Source: Burkholderia pseudomultivorans (lineage in GTDB: Bacteria; Pseudomonadota; Gammaproteobacteria; Burkholderiales; Burkholderiaceae). From it: a stretch of 64,000 nucleotides of DNA. The notes beneath the pieces were generated by a model. That model had not been told where the DNA came from. It saw only the letters and a list, made by a program, of their open reading frames with translations, and did not search any database. Each line of letters opens with the position of its first letter. The first letter of the stretch is position 1. Of the stretch, positions 47,101 to 56,882 are shown piece after piece. The translations under genes were made by a program, and so were the position numbers. Where the stretch lies: NCBI RefSeq assembly GCF_001718415.1, contig NZ_CP013378.1, positions 3,348,001 through 3,412,000 of the forward strand, given 5' to 3'.

Positions 47101-48198
47101 CTGGCGCGCGCCGGGCAGGTCGAGGTTCGACACGGTGAAGCCCGTCAGGCCGGCCTTCGGACGCGCACCGCGGCCCGTCGCACCTTCGTCGCGGATCTCG
47201 CCGCCCGCGCCGGTCGCCGCGCCGGGGAACGGCGAGATCGCGGTCGGGTGGTTGTGCGTCTCGACCTTCATCAGCGTGTGCGTGAGCTCGGTGTGACGGC
47301 CGTAGCGCTCGCCCGGCGCACCGGCCGCGCCCGCGCCGCCGCGCGGGAACCAGCGCTCGGCCTCGGCGCCGACCATGATCGACGAGTTGTCCGAATACGC
47401 GACGATGGTGCCCTGCGGGCTCAGCTTCTCGGTGTTGCGGATCATCGCGAACAGCGACATGTCCTGCGCTTCGCCGTCGATCGTCCACTGCGCGTTGAAG
47501 ATCTTGTGACGGCAGTGCTCGCTGTTCGCCTGCGCGAACATCATCAGCTCGACGTCGGTCGGGTTGCGTTCGAGCTTCCGGAACGCATCGACCAGATAGT
47601 CGATCTCGTCGTCGGCAAGCGCGAGGCCGAGCTCGACGTTGGCGCGCTCGAGCGCACCGCGCCCGGCGCCCAGCACGTCGACGGTCGTGAGCGGCTTGGC
47701 CGGCAGTTCGTCGAACAGGTGCTTCGCGTCGTCGCGCGCGGCGACCACGCTTTCGGTCATGCGGTCATGCAGCGCGGCCGCGACTGCGGCGCGCGCCTCG
47801 TCGGACAGCGCCTTCTTGCCGCCGAGCAGGCCCGACTTCAGCGTGACCGTGAATTCGACGCCGCGCTCGATGCGGCGCACGTGCGTGAGGCCGCAGTGCT
47901 GCGCGATGTCAGTCGCCTTGCTGGCCCACGGCGAAACCGTGCCGAAGCGCGGCAGCACGACGAAGGTTTCGGTCGTGCCCTTCTCGGACGCCGGCTCGAA
48001 CGGCGCGCCGTAGTGCATCAGCGCCTCGATGCGCGCGCTGTCATCGGCCGACAGCGGCTCGGCCGCATTGACGAAGTGCAGGAACTGGCCGCGCACCGCG
48101 ACGATGTTGGCGTCGATTTGCCTGAGCGTGTCGAGCAGACGGGTTTGACGGAAATCGGAGAGGGCCGAAGCGCCGGGAAAACACGAGAAGTGAGCCAT
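44131..48198 (-). CDS. purL: Phosphoribosylformylglycinamidine synthase
   Basis: Converts FGAR to FGAM in purine synthesis using glutamine and ATP. 1355 residues, the large single-chain form (E. coli about 1295). Order: N-terminal PurS-like part, ATP-binding synthase domains ([18 protein letters not shown] about 283; [19 protein letters not shown] about 360-380 region; [15 protein letters not shown]), and the C-terminal glutaminase with [19 protein letters not shown], the nucleophile Cys in [18 protein letters not shown] and a catalytic His/Glu pair in [12 protein letters not shown]. Start ATG 48198 gives [17 protein letters not shown], the known family start. It is preceded by a TATAAT 62 bp upstream. 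Confidence 0.97.
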   Translation of the reverse strand: MAHFSCFPGASALSDFRQTRLLDTLRQIDANIVAVRGQFLHFVNAAEPLSADDSARIEALMHYGAPFEPASEKGTTETFVVLPRFGTVSPWASKATDIAQHCGLTHVRRIERGVEFTVTLKSGLLGGKKALSDEARAAVAAALHDRMTESVVAARDDAKHLFDELPAKPLTTVDVLGAGRGALERANVELGLALADDEIDYLVDAFRKLERNPTDVELMMFAQANSEHCRHKIFNAQWTIDGEAQDMSLFAMIRNTEKLSPQGTIVAYSDNSSIMVGAEAERWFPRGGAGAAGAPGERYGRHTELTHTLMKVETHNHPTAISPFPGAATGAGGEIRDEGATGRGARPKAGLTGFTVSNLDLPGARQPWENARDAAQPVGERNPDEQHGPYGRPDRIASPLQIMIDGPLGGAAFNNEFGRPNLGGYFRVYEQNVGGTVRGYHKPIMIAGGLGNIADQHTHKHDVPAGSLLIQIGGPGMRIGMGGGAASSMATGANTAELDFDSVQRGNPEIERRAQEVINGCWQLGAENPILSIHDVGAGGLSNAFPEIVDGAGKGARFELRKVALEESGLSPREIWSNEAQERYVLAIAPADLPRFEAICARERCPFSVVGVATDELQLQLFDDQASGADAYPVDMPMDVLLGKPPRMHRDVARVTTERAPVDVTGIALSEVAVDVLKHPTVASKSFLITIGDRSVGGTSVRDQMVGPWQVPVADCAITALDYAGFKGEAMTMAERTPLAVIDAPASGRMAVGEAITNIASAPIASLDKLKLSANWMAACGTAGEDAALFDTVKAIGMELCPALGIGIPVGKDSLSMKTKWDEQGIAKEVVAPVSLIISAFAPVEDVRRHLTPQLRRVADAGDSVLIAIDLGRGKNRMGGSIFAQVTQQVGDTAPDVDDPEDLKRFFAAIQSLNAQGKLLAYHDRSDGGLWATVCEMAFAGHAGVSLNVDMLTLDANHESDYGDAKDWAKQTSGRRDDRTLRALFSEELGAVVQVRAADRDAVLGALREFGLSTCSHVIGTVNERDVIEVYRDAKKIFDAPRVELHRAWSEVSWRIARLRDNPACADAEYDALLDAADPGIAPVLSFDPADDIAAPFIATGARPRVAILREQGVNSHLETAYAFDRAGFDAHDVHMSDLLAGRASLADFAGAVACGGFSYGDVLGAGEGWAKTIRFNANLADMFSAFFARPDTFALGICNGCQMLSSIASMIPGAEAWPKFTRNKSEQFEARFSFVEVQSSPSIFFAGMEGSRIPVAVAHGEGYADFSQQGDIDRVAVAMRYVDHRGEATERYPFNPNGSPAGITSVTTADGRFTVLMPHMERVHRTVTMSWHPEGWGEASPWMRVFRNARRWIG

Positions 48199-48528
48199 GG
48201 GCTGGACTGACGTCGATGAGTCGCGCAACTGGGCGACGTGGGGCGAAAGGAAGGCCGTAATTATACCCGGAAGTCGGTCGCCCAAGACCGGCCGATCGGC
48301 AGCCCGCGCGCACCGCGACGGCGACCGCGCGGCATCGCCCGCCAGCCGGCGCGCCGCGGCCCGGCCGCGCCGGATCGCGCGGTGCAACCGCGCCGCGCCC
48401 GGCGCCGGCGCAACCGCCCGGCGCCGGTTCCCGCGATTTTGGCGCTATCATTCGCGGTTCACCGGGCCGCGGGCCCGTCACGCGAATTCTCATCGGGCAG
48501 CGCGCGCCGCCCGTCATCGAAGCAATCC
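48199..48528. other. 330-bp divergent region purL / D-amino-acid dehydrogenase
   Basis: It contains a perfect minus-strand TATAAT for purL (48260-48265), about 62 bp before the ATG, with a weak GTCTTG 17 bp upstream of it. The part 48270-48440 is extremely GC-rich with many short CGCCGG-type repeats. I see no gene. A promoter for the plus-strand gene is not clear; GCTATCATT near 48443 is the best -10 candidate. Confidence 0.5.
48260..48265 (-). promoter_or_regulatory. Candidate -10 element of purL
   Basis: TATAAT on the minus strand with GTCTTG 17 bp upstream; it implies a leader of roughly 55 nt. No riboswitch-like structure is evident in so short a leader. Confidence 0.5.
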
Positions 48529-49833
48529 ATGGATGTCATCGTCATCGGCGGCGGAATCAGCGGCGTCGCCACCGCCTACCAGCTGCGCGCAGCCGGCCAC
48601 CGCGTGTGCGTCGTCGAACGCCATGCGACCGTCGCGCAGGGCGCGACCTACGGCGACGGCGGCACGCTGCTGCCGAGCCCGCTCGACGTCTGGTTCGGGC
48701 CGACCTTCATGCGTCAGCGCCAGCCGCGCGACAGCGGCATCGTTTACAAGCCGGGCTTCAACGGCGGCGTGCGCCGTTTCGTCAGGCAGCTCGGCGCGCT
48801 GCGCGAACCCGATGCGTTCGCCGCGCAGTACGCGCGGCTGCGCCCGCTGATCGACGCGTCGCGCGACGCGCTCGCCGACCTCGAGGCGCGCCTCGAACTC
48901 GAATTCGAGCAGAAAACCGGCGTCCTGCACGTGGTGCGCGATCCGCGCGACTGGGAAGCGATGCAGCCCGCGCTCGAACTGCTGCGCGCGCTCGACCTGC
49001 CGCACCGCACGCTGGACGCCGCCGCCTGCGCGGCGCTCGAACCGTCGGTGCCGGCCGAACCCGGCTTCGCCGGCGGCGTGCTGCTCGAAACCGAGCGCAC
49101 CGGCAACTGCCCGCTGTTCGCAAAGCTGGTCAAGCAGACGCTCGACGAGCAAGGCGTGCAGTTCCGCTTCGGCGCGGAAGTCGTCGCGCTTCGCATCGAT
49201 GCGGGCCGCGTCGCGATCGAGCTTGCGCCGGCGGCCGGCGGCGGGCGCGCGGCGCGCGCGCATGAAGTCGACGTGATGTCGGCCGACGCGATCGTGGTCG
49301 CGGCCGGCGCGGGCAGCCTGCCGCTGCTCGAACGGCTCGGCTGGCGCGTGCCGCTGCACCCGATGCGGGTCCATACGCTGACCGCGCCGGTCGCGTACGA
49401 AGAGCACGCGCCGCACCTGAGCGTCGTCGATTCGATCAAGCGGATCGCGATCACGCGCACCCAGCAGCGGCTGCGCATCGGCGGCGGCGCCGTGCTGCAA
49501 AGCGCGGCCGATACCGCGAAGCCGCTCGCCGAACCGCTGTCGGAAGCCGCGCTCGCGCTGCTCGGCCAGGCCGTCCACGACTGGGTGCCCGGCGCCGCGA
49601 AGATCTCGGCCGCACTGTCGTGGCAAGGCACGCAGCTGCTGTCGCCGGACGGGCTGCCCGTCGTCGGTCCGACCCCGCATCCGCGCGTATTCGTCAATTT
49701 CGGCCACGGCCCGGCCGGTTGGGGGCTCGCGTGCGGGTCTGCTAAAGTGGTGACCGACTACGTCGGCGGCGATCTGCAGCACTGGCCCGCCGACACGCTC
49801 GCCGCGCTGCGCGCCGGGCGCTTCGCGACCTGA
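48529..49833 (+). CDS. FAD-dependent D-amino-acid dehydrogenase (DadA-like)
   Basis: Oxidises D-amino acids to keto acids with electrons passed to the respiratory chain. 434 residues of the DAO superfamily: the dinucleotide motif VIVIGGGISGVATAYQLRAAG (about 3-23), the ATYGDGGTLLPSP segment after the flavin motif, DAIVVAAGAGSLPLLERLG (about 258), and the C-terminal DGLPVVGPTPHPRVFVNFGHG with GPAGWGLACGSAKVVTDYV. The start ATG 48529 gives the usual N-terminus; there is no classical ribosome site. A second DadA paralogue elsewhere in the genome is common in Burkholderia. It is followed by nnr after 45 bp. Confidence 0.88.
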   Translation: MDVIVIGGGISGVATAYQLRAAGHRVCVVERHATVAQGATYGDGGTLLPSPLDVWFGPTFMRQRQPRDSGIVYKPGFNGGVRRFVRQLGALREPDAFAAQYARLRPLIDASRDALADLEARLELEFEQKTGVLHVVRDPRDWEAMQPALELLRALDLPHRTLDAAACAALEPSVPAEPGFAGGVLLETERTGNCPLFAKLVKQTLDEQGVQFRFGAEVVALRIDAGRVAIELAPAAGGGRAARAHEVDVMSADAIVVAAGAGSLPLLERLGWRVPLHPMRVHTLTAPVAYEEHAPHLSVVDSIKRIAITRTQQRLRIGGGAVLQSAADTAKPLAEPLSEAALALLGQAVHDWVPGAAKISAALSWQGTQLLSPDGLPVVGPTPHPRVFVNFGHGPAGWGLACGSAKVVTDYVGGDLQHWPADTLAALRAGRFAT

Positions 49834-49878
49834 CCGCCCCGGGCCCGCGTCCCGGGCGGCCTCCCCCTCTACGCCGCC

Positions 49879-51423
49879 ATGACTGCCGCCCCCCTTTCTT
49901 CAGACTCCGATCCGATCGCGCTGCTGCGCGTGGCCGAGCTGCGCGCCGCGGAACGCGACGCCGCCGCCACGCTGCCGCCGCACACGCTGATGAGCCGTGC
50001 CGGCGACGCCGCCGCGCGCTGGCTGTCCGAGCGTATCGCCCGCGACGCGCGCCCCGTCTGGTTCGCGGTCGGCCCCGGCAACAACGGCGGCGACGCGCTC
50101 GTCGCGGCCGCCCGGCTCCAGCAGCTCGGCGTCGCGACGCAGGCGTGGATGCCGGTGCCGGTCAAGCCGGACGACGCGCAATGGGCGCTCGGCATCGCAC
50201 GCGCGGCCGGCGTGCCGCTGTCGACCGCCCCGCCCGCGTCGCTGGACGACTACGCGTGGGTCGTCGACGGCCTGTTCGGCATCGGCCTGGGCCGCGCGCT
50301 CGACGGCGCGTTCGCCGAACAGGCCGCGCGCATCGCCGCGCACGCCCGCCGCGGCGGCCGCGTGCTCGCGCTCGACGTGCCGAGCGGCCTCAACAGTGAT
50401 ACCGGGCAGATCGTCGGCGCGGGCGCGGCCGTCGCGGCAACGCATACGCTGAGCTTCATCGGCGCGAAGCCCGGCCTCTACATGGGCGAGGGCCGCGACC
50501 TCGCCGGCACGGTCGAGATCGCGTCGCTCGAAGTCGCGCCGCCCGCCGCGCCCGGCGTCGTGCTGAACGCGCCCGCGCGCTTCGCGGCCGCGCTACCGGC
50601 GCGCGCGGCCGCGTCCCACAAGGGCACGTTCGGCAGCATCGCCGTGCTCGGCGGCGACACCGGCATGTGCGGCGCGCCGATCCTCGCCGCGCGCGCCGCG
50701 CTGTTCGCGGGCGCCGGCAAGGTGCACGTCGGCTTCCTTGGCGCCGGCGCGCCGCCGTACGACCCGCCGTTCCCCGAACTGATGCTGCATCCGGCCGACC
50801 GCCTCGAGCTCGGCGCGATGACCGCGATCGCGGCCGGCTGCGGCCTCGGCACGCGCGACGCGGCAGCCACGCTCGTGCGCGACGCGCTCGCGCACGACGC
50901 CGCGACGCTGCTCGACGCCGACGCGCTGAACCTCGTCGCCGCGCATGCCGACCTGGCCGCCGCCGTGGCCGCGCGCGGCGCACGCGGCCGCGCCTGCGTG
51001 CTGACCCCGCACCCGCTCGAAGCGGCCCGGCTGCTCGGCAGCGACACCGCGAGCGTACAGCGCGACCGCCTCGCGGCCGCACAGGCGCTGGCCACGCGTT
51101 ATGCGGCCATCGTCGTGCTGAAAGGCTCGGGCACGGTGATCGCCGCGGCGGACGGGCGCCTGACGGTCAACCCGACCGGCAATGCCGCGCTCGCCACCGG
51201 CGGCACCGGCGACGTGCTCGGCGGCCTGATCGGCGCGCTGCTTGCGCAGCGCGTCGCGCCGTACGAAGCGGCGCTCGCGGGCGTCTACCTGCACGGGCTG
51301 GCCGCCGACACGCTGAGCGCGAACGGCGCCGGCCCGGCCGGGCTTGCCGCGGGCGAGCTCGCGCCGATGGTGCGCACGCTGATCAACCGCCTTTTTTACC
51401 CGTCGCCGCGCGCCGACACATAA
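49879..51423 (+). CDS. nnr: Bifunctional NAD(P)H-hydrate epimerase / dehydratase
   Basis: Repairs damaged NAD(P)H hydrates. 514 residues in two domains: the N-terminal epimerase (YjeF_N; GPGNNGGDALVAAARL, about 63-78, and LDVPSGLNSDTG about 166) and the C-terminal ADP/ATP-dependent dehydratase of the ribokinase fold (GSIAVLGGDTGMCGAPILAA about 253, AAGCGLGTRDAA about 315, and NPTGNAALATGGTGDVLGGL about 434 with the catalytic Asp). The fused form is the usual bacterial arrangement. It sits between the D-amino-acid dehydrogenase gene (45 bp) and pgi (111 bp). Confidence 0.95.
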   Translation: MTAAPLSSDSDPIALLRVAELRAAERDAAATLPPHTLMSRAGDAAARWLSERIARDARPVWFAVGPGNNGGDALVAAARLQQLGVATQAWMPVPVKPDDAQWALGIARAAGVPLSTAPPASLDDYAWVVDGLFGIGLGRALDGAFAEQAARIAAHARRGGRVLALDVPSGLNSDTGQIVGAGAAVAATHTLSFIGAKPGLYMGEGRDLAGTVEIASLEVAPPAAPGVVLNAPARFAAALPARAAASHKGTFGSIAVLGGDTGMCGAPILAARAALFAGAGKVHVGFLGAGAPPYDPPFPELMLHPADRLELGAMTAIAAGCGLGTRDAAATLVRDALAHDAATLLDADALNLVAAHADLAAAVAARGARGRACVLTPHPLEAARLLGSDTASVQRDRLAAAQALATRYAAIVVLKGSGTVIAAADGRLTVNPTGNAALATGGTGDVLGGLIGALLAQRVAPYEAALAGVYLHGLAADTLSANGAGPAGLAAGELAPMVRTLINRLFYPSPRADT

Positions 51424-51534
51424 CGCCGCTATACTGACTGCCCCGCCGCACGGCGGCTCCCCTCGTCCGCCGGCCGTCCGATCCCGATGCGCCGGCGCGG
51501 CATTCCTCACGATTCACGCTTCACTCGAACCGCC

Positions 51535-53157
51535 ATGACGCTGAATTCGCTCCCCGCCTGGACTGCCCTTCAATCCCACTTCGAACAGATCCGTCACGCG
51601 CGTCTGCGCGACTGGTTCGCCCCGGAGAACGATCCCGCACCGACCCGCGCCGAACGCTTCACGTTCGCGGGCGGCGGCCTCGCCGCCGACTTCTCGAAGA
51701 ACCGCATCACCGACGAAACGCTTCGCCTGCTCGTGCAGCTCGCGCGCGATGTGCGCGTCGAGGCGCGCCGCGACGCGATGTTCGCCGGCGAGATCGTCAA
51801 TCCGACCGAAGGCCGCGCCGCGCTGCACACCGCACTGCGCGCGACCGACCCGAACGCACCGTTCCACGCGCAGGTGAACGCCGAACGCGCGAAGATGGCG
51901 AGCTTCGCGCGCGCCGTGCGCAGCGGCACGTGGACCGGCTATACCGGCAAGCGCATCCGTCACGTGATCAACATCGGCATCGGCGGCTCCGACCTCGGGC
52001 CGAAGATGGTCGTGCACGCGCTGCACCACGTCGCGACGCCCGAGATCGCGACGCACTTCGTGTCGAACGTCGACGGCGCCGACCTCGCGCGCGTGCTCGA
52101 ACAGGTCGATCCCGAGGAAACGCTCGCGATAATCGTGTCGAAGACCTTCACGACGCTCGAGACGATGACGAACGCGCGATCGCTGCGCGACTGGTTCGTC
52201 GCGAAGGGCTGCCCCGAGGACGCGCTCGCGAAGCATTTCGTCGGCGTGTCGGCGAACCCGGCCGAAGTCGTGAAATTCGGCATCGCCGCGGACAACGTGT
52301 TCGAAATGTGGGACTGGGTCGGCGGCCGCTACTCGCTGTGGTCGGCGGTCGGCCTGTCGATCATGATCGCGGTCGGCCCCGAGCAGTTCGACGAGCTGCT
52401 CGCCGGCGCGAACGACATGGACCGCCACTTCCGCGAAGCGCCGCTCGAGCGCAACCTGCCGGTGCTGCTCGGCCTGATCGGCATCTGGTACCGGAACTTC
52501 TTCGGCTCGCAGAGCTATCTCGTCGCGCCGTATTCGGAGGCGCTGCACTTCCTGCCGTCGTACCTGCAGCAACTCGAGATGGAAAGCAACGGCAAGTCCG
52601 CGCGCCTGGACGGCACCTTCGTCGACTACCCGACCTCGGCCGTGACCTGGGGCGAACCGGGCACCAACGGCCAGCACGCATTCTTCCAGATGCTGCACCA
52701 GGGGCCGACGATCGTGCCGATCGACTTCATCGCGGTGCTGACGCCCGAGCACCCGCTCGCGAGCCATCACCCGAAACTGCTCGCGAACTGCTTCGCGCAA
52801 AGCGAGGCGCTGATGCTCGGCCGCACGCTCGACGAGGCGCGCAAGGTCGCCGGTCCCGGCAAGGAGGCGCTGGCGCCGCACCTGACGTTCCCCGGCAACC
52901 GCCCGACGACGACGCTGCTGGTCGACGCACTGACGCCGCGCACGCTCGGCGCGCTGATCGCGCTCTACGAGCACAAGGTGCTGGTGCAGGCGACCGTGTG
53001 GGACATCAATCCGTTCGACCAGTGGGGCGTCGAGCTCGGCAAGATCCTCGGCAAGGTCGTCGAGGCCGACCTGTCGGCCGAAACGCTCGATGCCGCCAAG
53101 CACGACTCGTCGACGACCGCGCTGATCGCGCGCGCCCGCGCGGCGCTCAAGCGCTGA
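51535..53157 (+). CDS. pgi: Glucose-6-phosphate isomerase
   Basis: Interconverts glucose 6-phosphate and fructose 6-phosphate. 540 residues with [15 protein letters not shown] (about 146-160), [14 protein letters not shown] (about 201), the signature [15 protein letters not shown] (about 262-276), [20 protein letters not shown] and [17 protein letters not shown] carrying catalytic Glu and His, and QWGVELGK near the C-terminus. The ATG at 51535 lacks a strong ribosome site. It ends with a perfect hairpin 17 bp later and faces the leftward ABC ATPase gene. Confidence 0.97.
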   Translation: MTLNSLPAWTALQSHFEQIRHARLRDWFAPENDPAPTRAERFTFAGGGLAADFSKNRITDETLRLLVQLARDVRVEARRDAMFAGEIVNPTEGRAALHTALRATDPNAPFHAQVNAERAKMASFARAVRSGTWTGYTGKRIRHVINIGIGGSDLGPKMVVHALHHVATPEIATHFVSNVDGADLARVLEQVDPEETLAIIVSKTFTTLETMTNARSLRDWFVAKGCPEDALAKHFVGVSANPAEVVKFGIAADNVFEMWDWVGGRYSLWSAVGLSIMIAVGPEQFDELLAGANDMDRHFREAPLERNLPVLLGLIGIWYRNFFGSQSYLVAPYSEALHFLPSYLQQLEMESNGKSARLDGTFVDYPTSAVTWGEPGTNGQHAFFQMLHQGPTIVPIDFIAVLTPEHPLASHHPKLLANCFAQSEALMLGRTLDEARKVAGPGKEALAPHLTFPGNRPTTTLLVDALTPRTLGALIALYEHKVLVQATVWDINPFDQWGVELGKILGKVVEADLSAETLDAAKHDSSTTALIARARAALKR

Positions 53158-53173
53158 CGCGACGGTCCGCGTC

Positions 53174-53205
53174 GGCCTGCGCGCGGCACAACGCGCGCGC
53201 AGGCC
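53174..53205. other. Perfect 12-bp hairpin between pgi and the ABC ATPase gene
   Basis: GGCCTGCGCGCG (53174-53185) pairs exactly with 53194-53205 around an 8-nt loop in the 84-bp convergent gap. There is no T run, so it may act as a transcript-stabilising or Rho-assisted 3' structure rather than a classic terminator. Confidence 0.6.
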
Positions 53206-53241
53206 CGGCGCGGAAACACGGGAAATAGGGAAAGCGCGGCG

Positions 53242-53943
53242 TTATGCCGCGTGCGGCGCGACGATGCGTCCCGCGTCGAGCGTGACCGTGGTCGCGCAGC
53301 GGCGCGCGAGTTCGGGATCGTGCGTGACGAGCACGAGCGTCGCGCCGTGCGTCCGGTTCAGCTCGAACATCAGGTCGATGACCGCGTGGCCCGTCGCCGC
53401 GTCGAGGCTGCCGGTCGGCTCGTCGGCGAACAGGACCGCCGGGCGCGTGACGAACGCGCGCGCCAGTGCGACGCGCTGCTGCTCGCCGCCGGACAGCAGC
53501 TTCGGGTAATGCGCGGTGCGCTCGGCAAGGCCGACCTGTACCAGCAGCGTCCGCGCACGGTCGGCGGCTTCGCGCGCACTGACGCCGCCCTGCAGTTCGA
53601 GCGGCAGCATCACGTTCTCGAGCGCGGTCAGGTGCGGCACCAGCTGGAACGACTGGAACACGAAGCCGACCGCGCCGTTGCGCAGCGCGGCGCGCGCGTC
53701 CTCGTCGAGCTGGTCGAGCGCGCGGCCGAGCAGGCGAACCGTGCCGCTCGTCGCGCTGTCCAACCCCGCAAGCAGGCCGAGCAGCGTCGATTTGCCCGAC
53801 CCCGACGCGCCGACGATCGCCAGGCTGCTGCCGGGCCGTACGGCGAGCGTGATGCCGTCGAGGATCGTCAGCTCGCCCGTCGCGTCGGCGACCCGCTTGC
53901 ACACGTCATGGACTTCGATGATCGGATCGGTAATCTTGAACAT
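53242..53943 (-). CDS. ABC transporter ATP-binding protein (YbbA/LolD type)
   Basis: A 233-residue ATPase with Walker A GASGSGKSTLLGLLAGLD (about 46-63), Q-loop in GFVFQSFQLVPHLTAL, signature LSGGEQQRVALARAFV (about 155), Walker B AVLFADEPTGSLD and the switch His in VLVTHDPEL. It matches the MacB/LolD/YbbA group, which works with FtsX-like permeases. The neighbouring esterase tesA is also the neighbour of ybbA in E. coli, but the ybbP-like permease is missing here. Its ATG overlaps the divergent tesA ATG within CATG. Confidence 0.92.
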   Translation of the reverse strand: MFKITDPIIEVHDVCKRVADATGELTILDGITLAVRPGSSLAIVGASGSGKSTLLGLLAGLDSATSGTVRLLGRALDQLDEDARAALRNGAVGFVFQSFQLVPHLTALENVMLPLELQGGVSAREAADRARTLLVQVGLAERTAHYPKLLSGGEQQRVALARAFVTRPAVLFADEPTGSLDAATGHAVIDLMFELNRTHGATLVLVTHDPELARRCATTVTLDAGRIVAPHAA

Positions 53944-54616
53944 GGACAGGACACTTCGCTGGAAAAGGCGCGCGACACTCGCCGCGCTGCTGGGCGGCAT
54001 GCTGGCCGCGACCGGATTCGCACGCGCCGCGCCGGCGCCGGCCGCGCCCTCGGCGCAGCCCGTGATCGTCGTGCTCGGCGACAGCCTGTCGGCCGAATAC
54101 GGGTTGCCGCGCGACACCGGCTGGGTCGCGCTGCTGCGGCAGCGGCTCGCGGCCGAGCGGATCGATTATAGCGTCGCGAACGCGAGCGTCAGCGGCGACA
54201 CCACGAGCGGCGGCCGCGCGCGGCTGCCCGCGGTGCTGCAGCGGCTCAAGCCGTCGATCGTCGTCGTCGAGCTCGGCGCGAACGATGCGCTGCGCGGCGT
54301 GCCGCTCGCGACGACCGAGCGCAACCTGCGCGACATCGTCGCCGATGCGCGGCGCGCGCAGGCGAAAGTCGTGCTGGTCGGCATGTACGTGCCGCCCAAC
54401 TACGGGCCCGACTACACGCAGAAGTTCCATGCCGTCTATACGCGGCTGTCGAAGGATCTCGGCGTGCCGCTCGTGCCGTTCCTGCTGGCCGGCATCGAGA
54501 ACAAGCCCGACATGTTCCAGTCCGACCAGATCCATCCGGCGCAGCAGGCCCAGGGCGTGCTGCTCGACAACGTGTGGCCGACGCTGAAACCGCTGTTGAC
54601 CAGGCCGCGCGGCTGA
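53942..54616 (+). CDS. tesA: SGNH-family arylesterase / thioesterase I
   Basis: A 224-residue exported lipase-like enzyme. The signal peptide is about residues 1-30 (basic start KRRATLAALLGGMLAATGFARA). SGNH motifs: GDSLSAEYG (block I, serine), SVSGDTTSGG (Gly), GANDALRG (Asn) and DQIHPAQQA (Asp and His). E. coli TesA acts on acyl-CoA, lysophospholipids and esters in the periplasm. It faces the ABC ATPase gene head to head: the two start codons share the palindrome CATG at 53941-53944, so neither has an untranslated spacer. Confidence 0.93.
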   Translation: MDRTLRWKRRATLAALLGGMLAATGFARAAPAPAAPSAQPVIVVLGDSLSAEYGLPRDTGWVALLRQRLAAERIDYSVANASVSGDTTSGGRARLPAVLQRLKPSIVVVELGANDALRGVPLATTERNLRDIVADARRAQAKVVLVGMYVPPNYGPDYTQKFHAVYTRLSKDLGVPLVPFLLAGIENKPDMFQSDQIHPAQQAQGVLLDNVWPTLKPLLTRPRG

Positions 54617-54634
54617 TCGCCACGCGCGGGAAAG

Positions 54635-54662
54635 AAAAAACCCCGCTTCGAGCGGGGTTTTT
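54635..54662. terminator. Bidirectional intrinsic terminator tesA / ppiD
   Basis: A6 (54635-54640), then CCCCGCT (54641-54647) pairs with AGCGGGG (54651-54657) around TCG, then T5. It works for both convergent genes. Confidence 0.93.
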
Positions 54663-54695
54663 CGATGGTTGCGCGGGAAACGGTGCCCGGCGCGT

Positions 54696-56630
54696 TCAGT
54701 CCTCGCCGTCCTTCGACTGGCTGGCGGTCGAACCGTACAGCTTGACCTTCGACCGGTCGCGCAGCGCGGCGAGATACGCTTCGCCTTCGCTCTGCGCTTC
54801 GACCTGCGCCATCTGCTGCTGCGCGCCCGCGAGCTGCTGCGGATCGACGGCCGAACCGGGAACCACCGCGTTCACGCGGTAGATCGCGTAGCCGTCCGCG
54901 CCGAGATCGACGCCGACGTAGGCCGGCAGCGTCTTCGCATCGACCTTGTAGACGGCGCTGAGCGCGGCCGGCGTCAGGCCCTGCGATTGCGTGCGCGAGA
55001 CCTTCTGCGCGGCCGCGAAGCCTTCGGTCGACTTCGACTTCTGCAGCTCCGCGAGCTTCGCCGCGCCGTCCTTCTTCGCGAGTTCGGCCGCCTGCTCGGC
55101 GACGACCTTCTGGCGCACCGCATCCTTGATCGCGTCGAGCGCGGGCACGGTGGCCGGCTTGTAGTCGGTCACGCGCGCCGAGATCAGCGTGTTGTTGCCG
55201 ACGTCGATCGCCTGCGTGTTGTTCTGGTTCTTCACCGAGTCGTTCGCGAACACCGCGGCCAGGAACTTCGGGTTGTTCAGCGGGCTCGTCGGCGGCAGCT
55301 GCGGGTTCGGCGTCGGCGTGACGGTCGCGGTCTGGATCGTCAGCTTGTACTTGTCGGCGGCCGGCTGCAGGCTCTTCGCCTTTTCATACACGGTCGACGT
55401 GAAGCCTTCCGCGTTGTCCGAGAACGCCTTCGATGCGTACTGCTGCTTCAGGCTCGCGGCGATCTCGTCCTTCACTTCCGCGAACGGCTTGACCGCCGAC
55501 GGCTTCACCTCGGTCGCCTTCAGGATGTGGAAGCCGAGGTCCGACTGCACGACGCCGCTCACGTCGCCCTGCTTCAGCGCGAACGCCGCATCGTCGAACG
55601 CCTTGCCGCCCGCCGTCGAGCCGCGCGTGATGAAGCCCAGGTCGCCGCCCTTCGCTGCCGACGGCGCGTCCTGCGAGTTCTTCTGCGCGATCTGCGCGAA
55701 CTGGTCGGGATGCGCCTTCACGTCGGCCAGCAGCTGCTCGGCCTTCGCCTTCGCGGCCGCCTTGTCCGCCGCGCTCGCGTCGCTCGCGGCCGCGATGAAG
55801 ATGTGGCTCACGCGCACCTGCGCTTCGGTGCGGAAGTGCGTCGGGTTGTCGTCGTAGAACTTCTTGATGTCCGCGTCGGTCGGCTGTGCGCTGGCAGCAG
55901 CCGCGGCCGGCGAATAGACGAGGTACTGGATCGTCGCCGTCTCGGGCGTCGCGAAGCTCTGCTTGTGCGCGTCGTAGTACGCGGCGAGCTGTGCGTCGGT
56001 CGGCTGCACCTTCGCCGCGTAGTCGCTCGTCTTCAGCACGAGCGCCTGCACTTCGCGCTGCTGCGCGGCCAGTTCCGACAGGTGCTGCGCGAGGCTTTTC
56101 GGCGTAAACGCGCTCGACACGATGCTGGCCGGGATCTGCTGCAGCGCGAGGCTGTAGCGTACGCGCTCCTGGTACTGCTCGGGCGTCATGCCCTGGAAAG
56201 ACAGCAGCTGCGCATAGCGCTCGACGTCGATCGTGCCGTCCGGCTTCTTCAGCGACGCGATCATCGGGTCGCTCAGCAGCGCTTCGCGCACCGCGTTGTC
56301 GGACGCGGTCAGGTGCAGCCGCTGCGTTTCATCGGCCAGCACGCGTTGCTGGATCAGGCCGTCGAGCACTTGCTTGCGGTGGTCGGGCGTATCGAACGCC
56401 TTGATGTCGAACTGCCCGCCAAGCGCCTGGCGCGCCTGGTCGATCTGCTGGCGGAACGCGCCGTCGAATTCGACCCGCGTGATCTTGTGCCCGTTGACCG
56501 CCGCGACGTTCGCGCTATCGTCGAAAAAGCCGCGGAAACCTTGGATCCCGACGAAGCCCAGCCCCGGCAATACGATCAGGAGCAGGAGCGCCATCATCAG
56601 GCGCTGGTGATTACGGAAGAAATCGAGCAT
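54696..56630 (-). CDS. ppiD: Membrane-anchored periplasmic chaperone PpiD
   Basis: A 644-residue chaperone at the SecYEG exit. Layout: MLDFFRNHQRL followed by one membrane anchor (about 13-31, MALLLLIVLPGLGFVGIQG), a SurA_N-like domain (about 35-200; VAAVNGHKITRVEFDGAFRQ), the parvulin domain (about 270-365; VRVSHIFIAAASD, KGGDLGFITRG, SDLGFHILKATE) and a C-terminal domain (about 400-640). Length and layout match PpiD (E. coli 623). The start lies in a 252-bp gap before the MFS gene. In many proteobacteria ppiD follows lon; here a porin/MFS pair and two tRNAs lie between. Confidence 0.95.
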   Translation of the reverse strand: MLDFFRNHQRLMMALLLLIVLPGLGFVGIQGFRGFFDDSANVAAVNGHKITRVEFDGAFRQQIDQARQALGGQFDIKAFDTPDHRKQVLDGLIQQRVLADETQRLHLTASDNAVREALLSDPMIASLKKPDGTIDVERYAQLLSFQGMTPEQYQERVRYSLALQQIPASIVSSAFTPKSLAQHLSELAAQQREVQALVLKTSDYAAKVQPTDAQLAAYYDAHKQSFATPETATIQYLVYSPAAAAASAQPTDADIKKFYDDNPTHFRTEAQVRVSHIFIAAASDASAADKAAAKAKAEQLLADVKAHPDQFAQIAQKNSQDAPSAAKGGDLGFITRGSTAGGKAFDDAAFALKQGDVSGVVQSDLGFHILKATEVKPSAVKPFAEVKDEIAASLKQQYASKAFSDNAEGFTSTVYEKAKSLQPAADKYKLTIQTATVTPTPNPQLPPTSPLNNPKFLAAVFANDSVKNQNNTQAIDVGNNTLISARVTDYKPATVPALDAIKDAVRQKVVAEQAAELAKKDGAAKLAELQKSKSTEGFAAAQKVSRTQSQGLTPAALSAVYKVDAKTLPAYVGVDLGADGYAIYRVNAVVPGSAVDPQQLAGAQQQMAQVEAQSEGEAYLAALRDRSKVKLYGSTASQSKDGED

Positions 56631-56882
56631 GCGTGACGGGTTGTATTGGACAAAACGCCCGATATTACAACAGCGGACGGGAAAAAAGGCGAACCGGCAG
56701 GGCGGCGCGCCGATGGCGGGCCCCGCCGGATCGACCCGGCGCCCCGTCCGCGCGCCGGGATCCGCGCGTGGCGGACCGGCTCGCGGGCATATGTCCCTTT
56801 TCCCCCGGGTACGGCGGAAACGCTTCGCAGGCGGGCCGCCCGCCGCAACGGCATCGACGCGCGGCCCCGCCCGACAACCGCC

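Noticed and set aside
44200..48210. A 1336-codon open frame antisense to purL
   Set aside because: It is the mirror of a highly GC3-biased gene; the sequence is rich in Arg, Ala and Asp/His patterns without any family motif, and purL is certain on the other strand.
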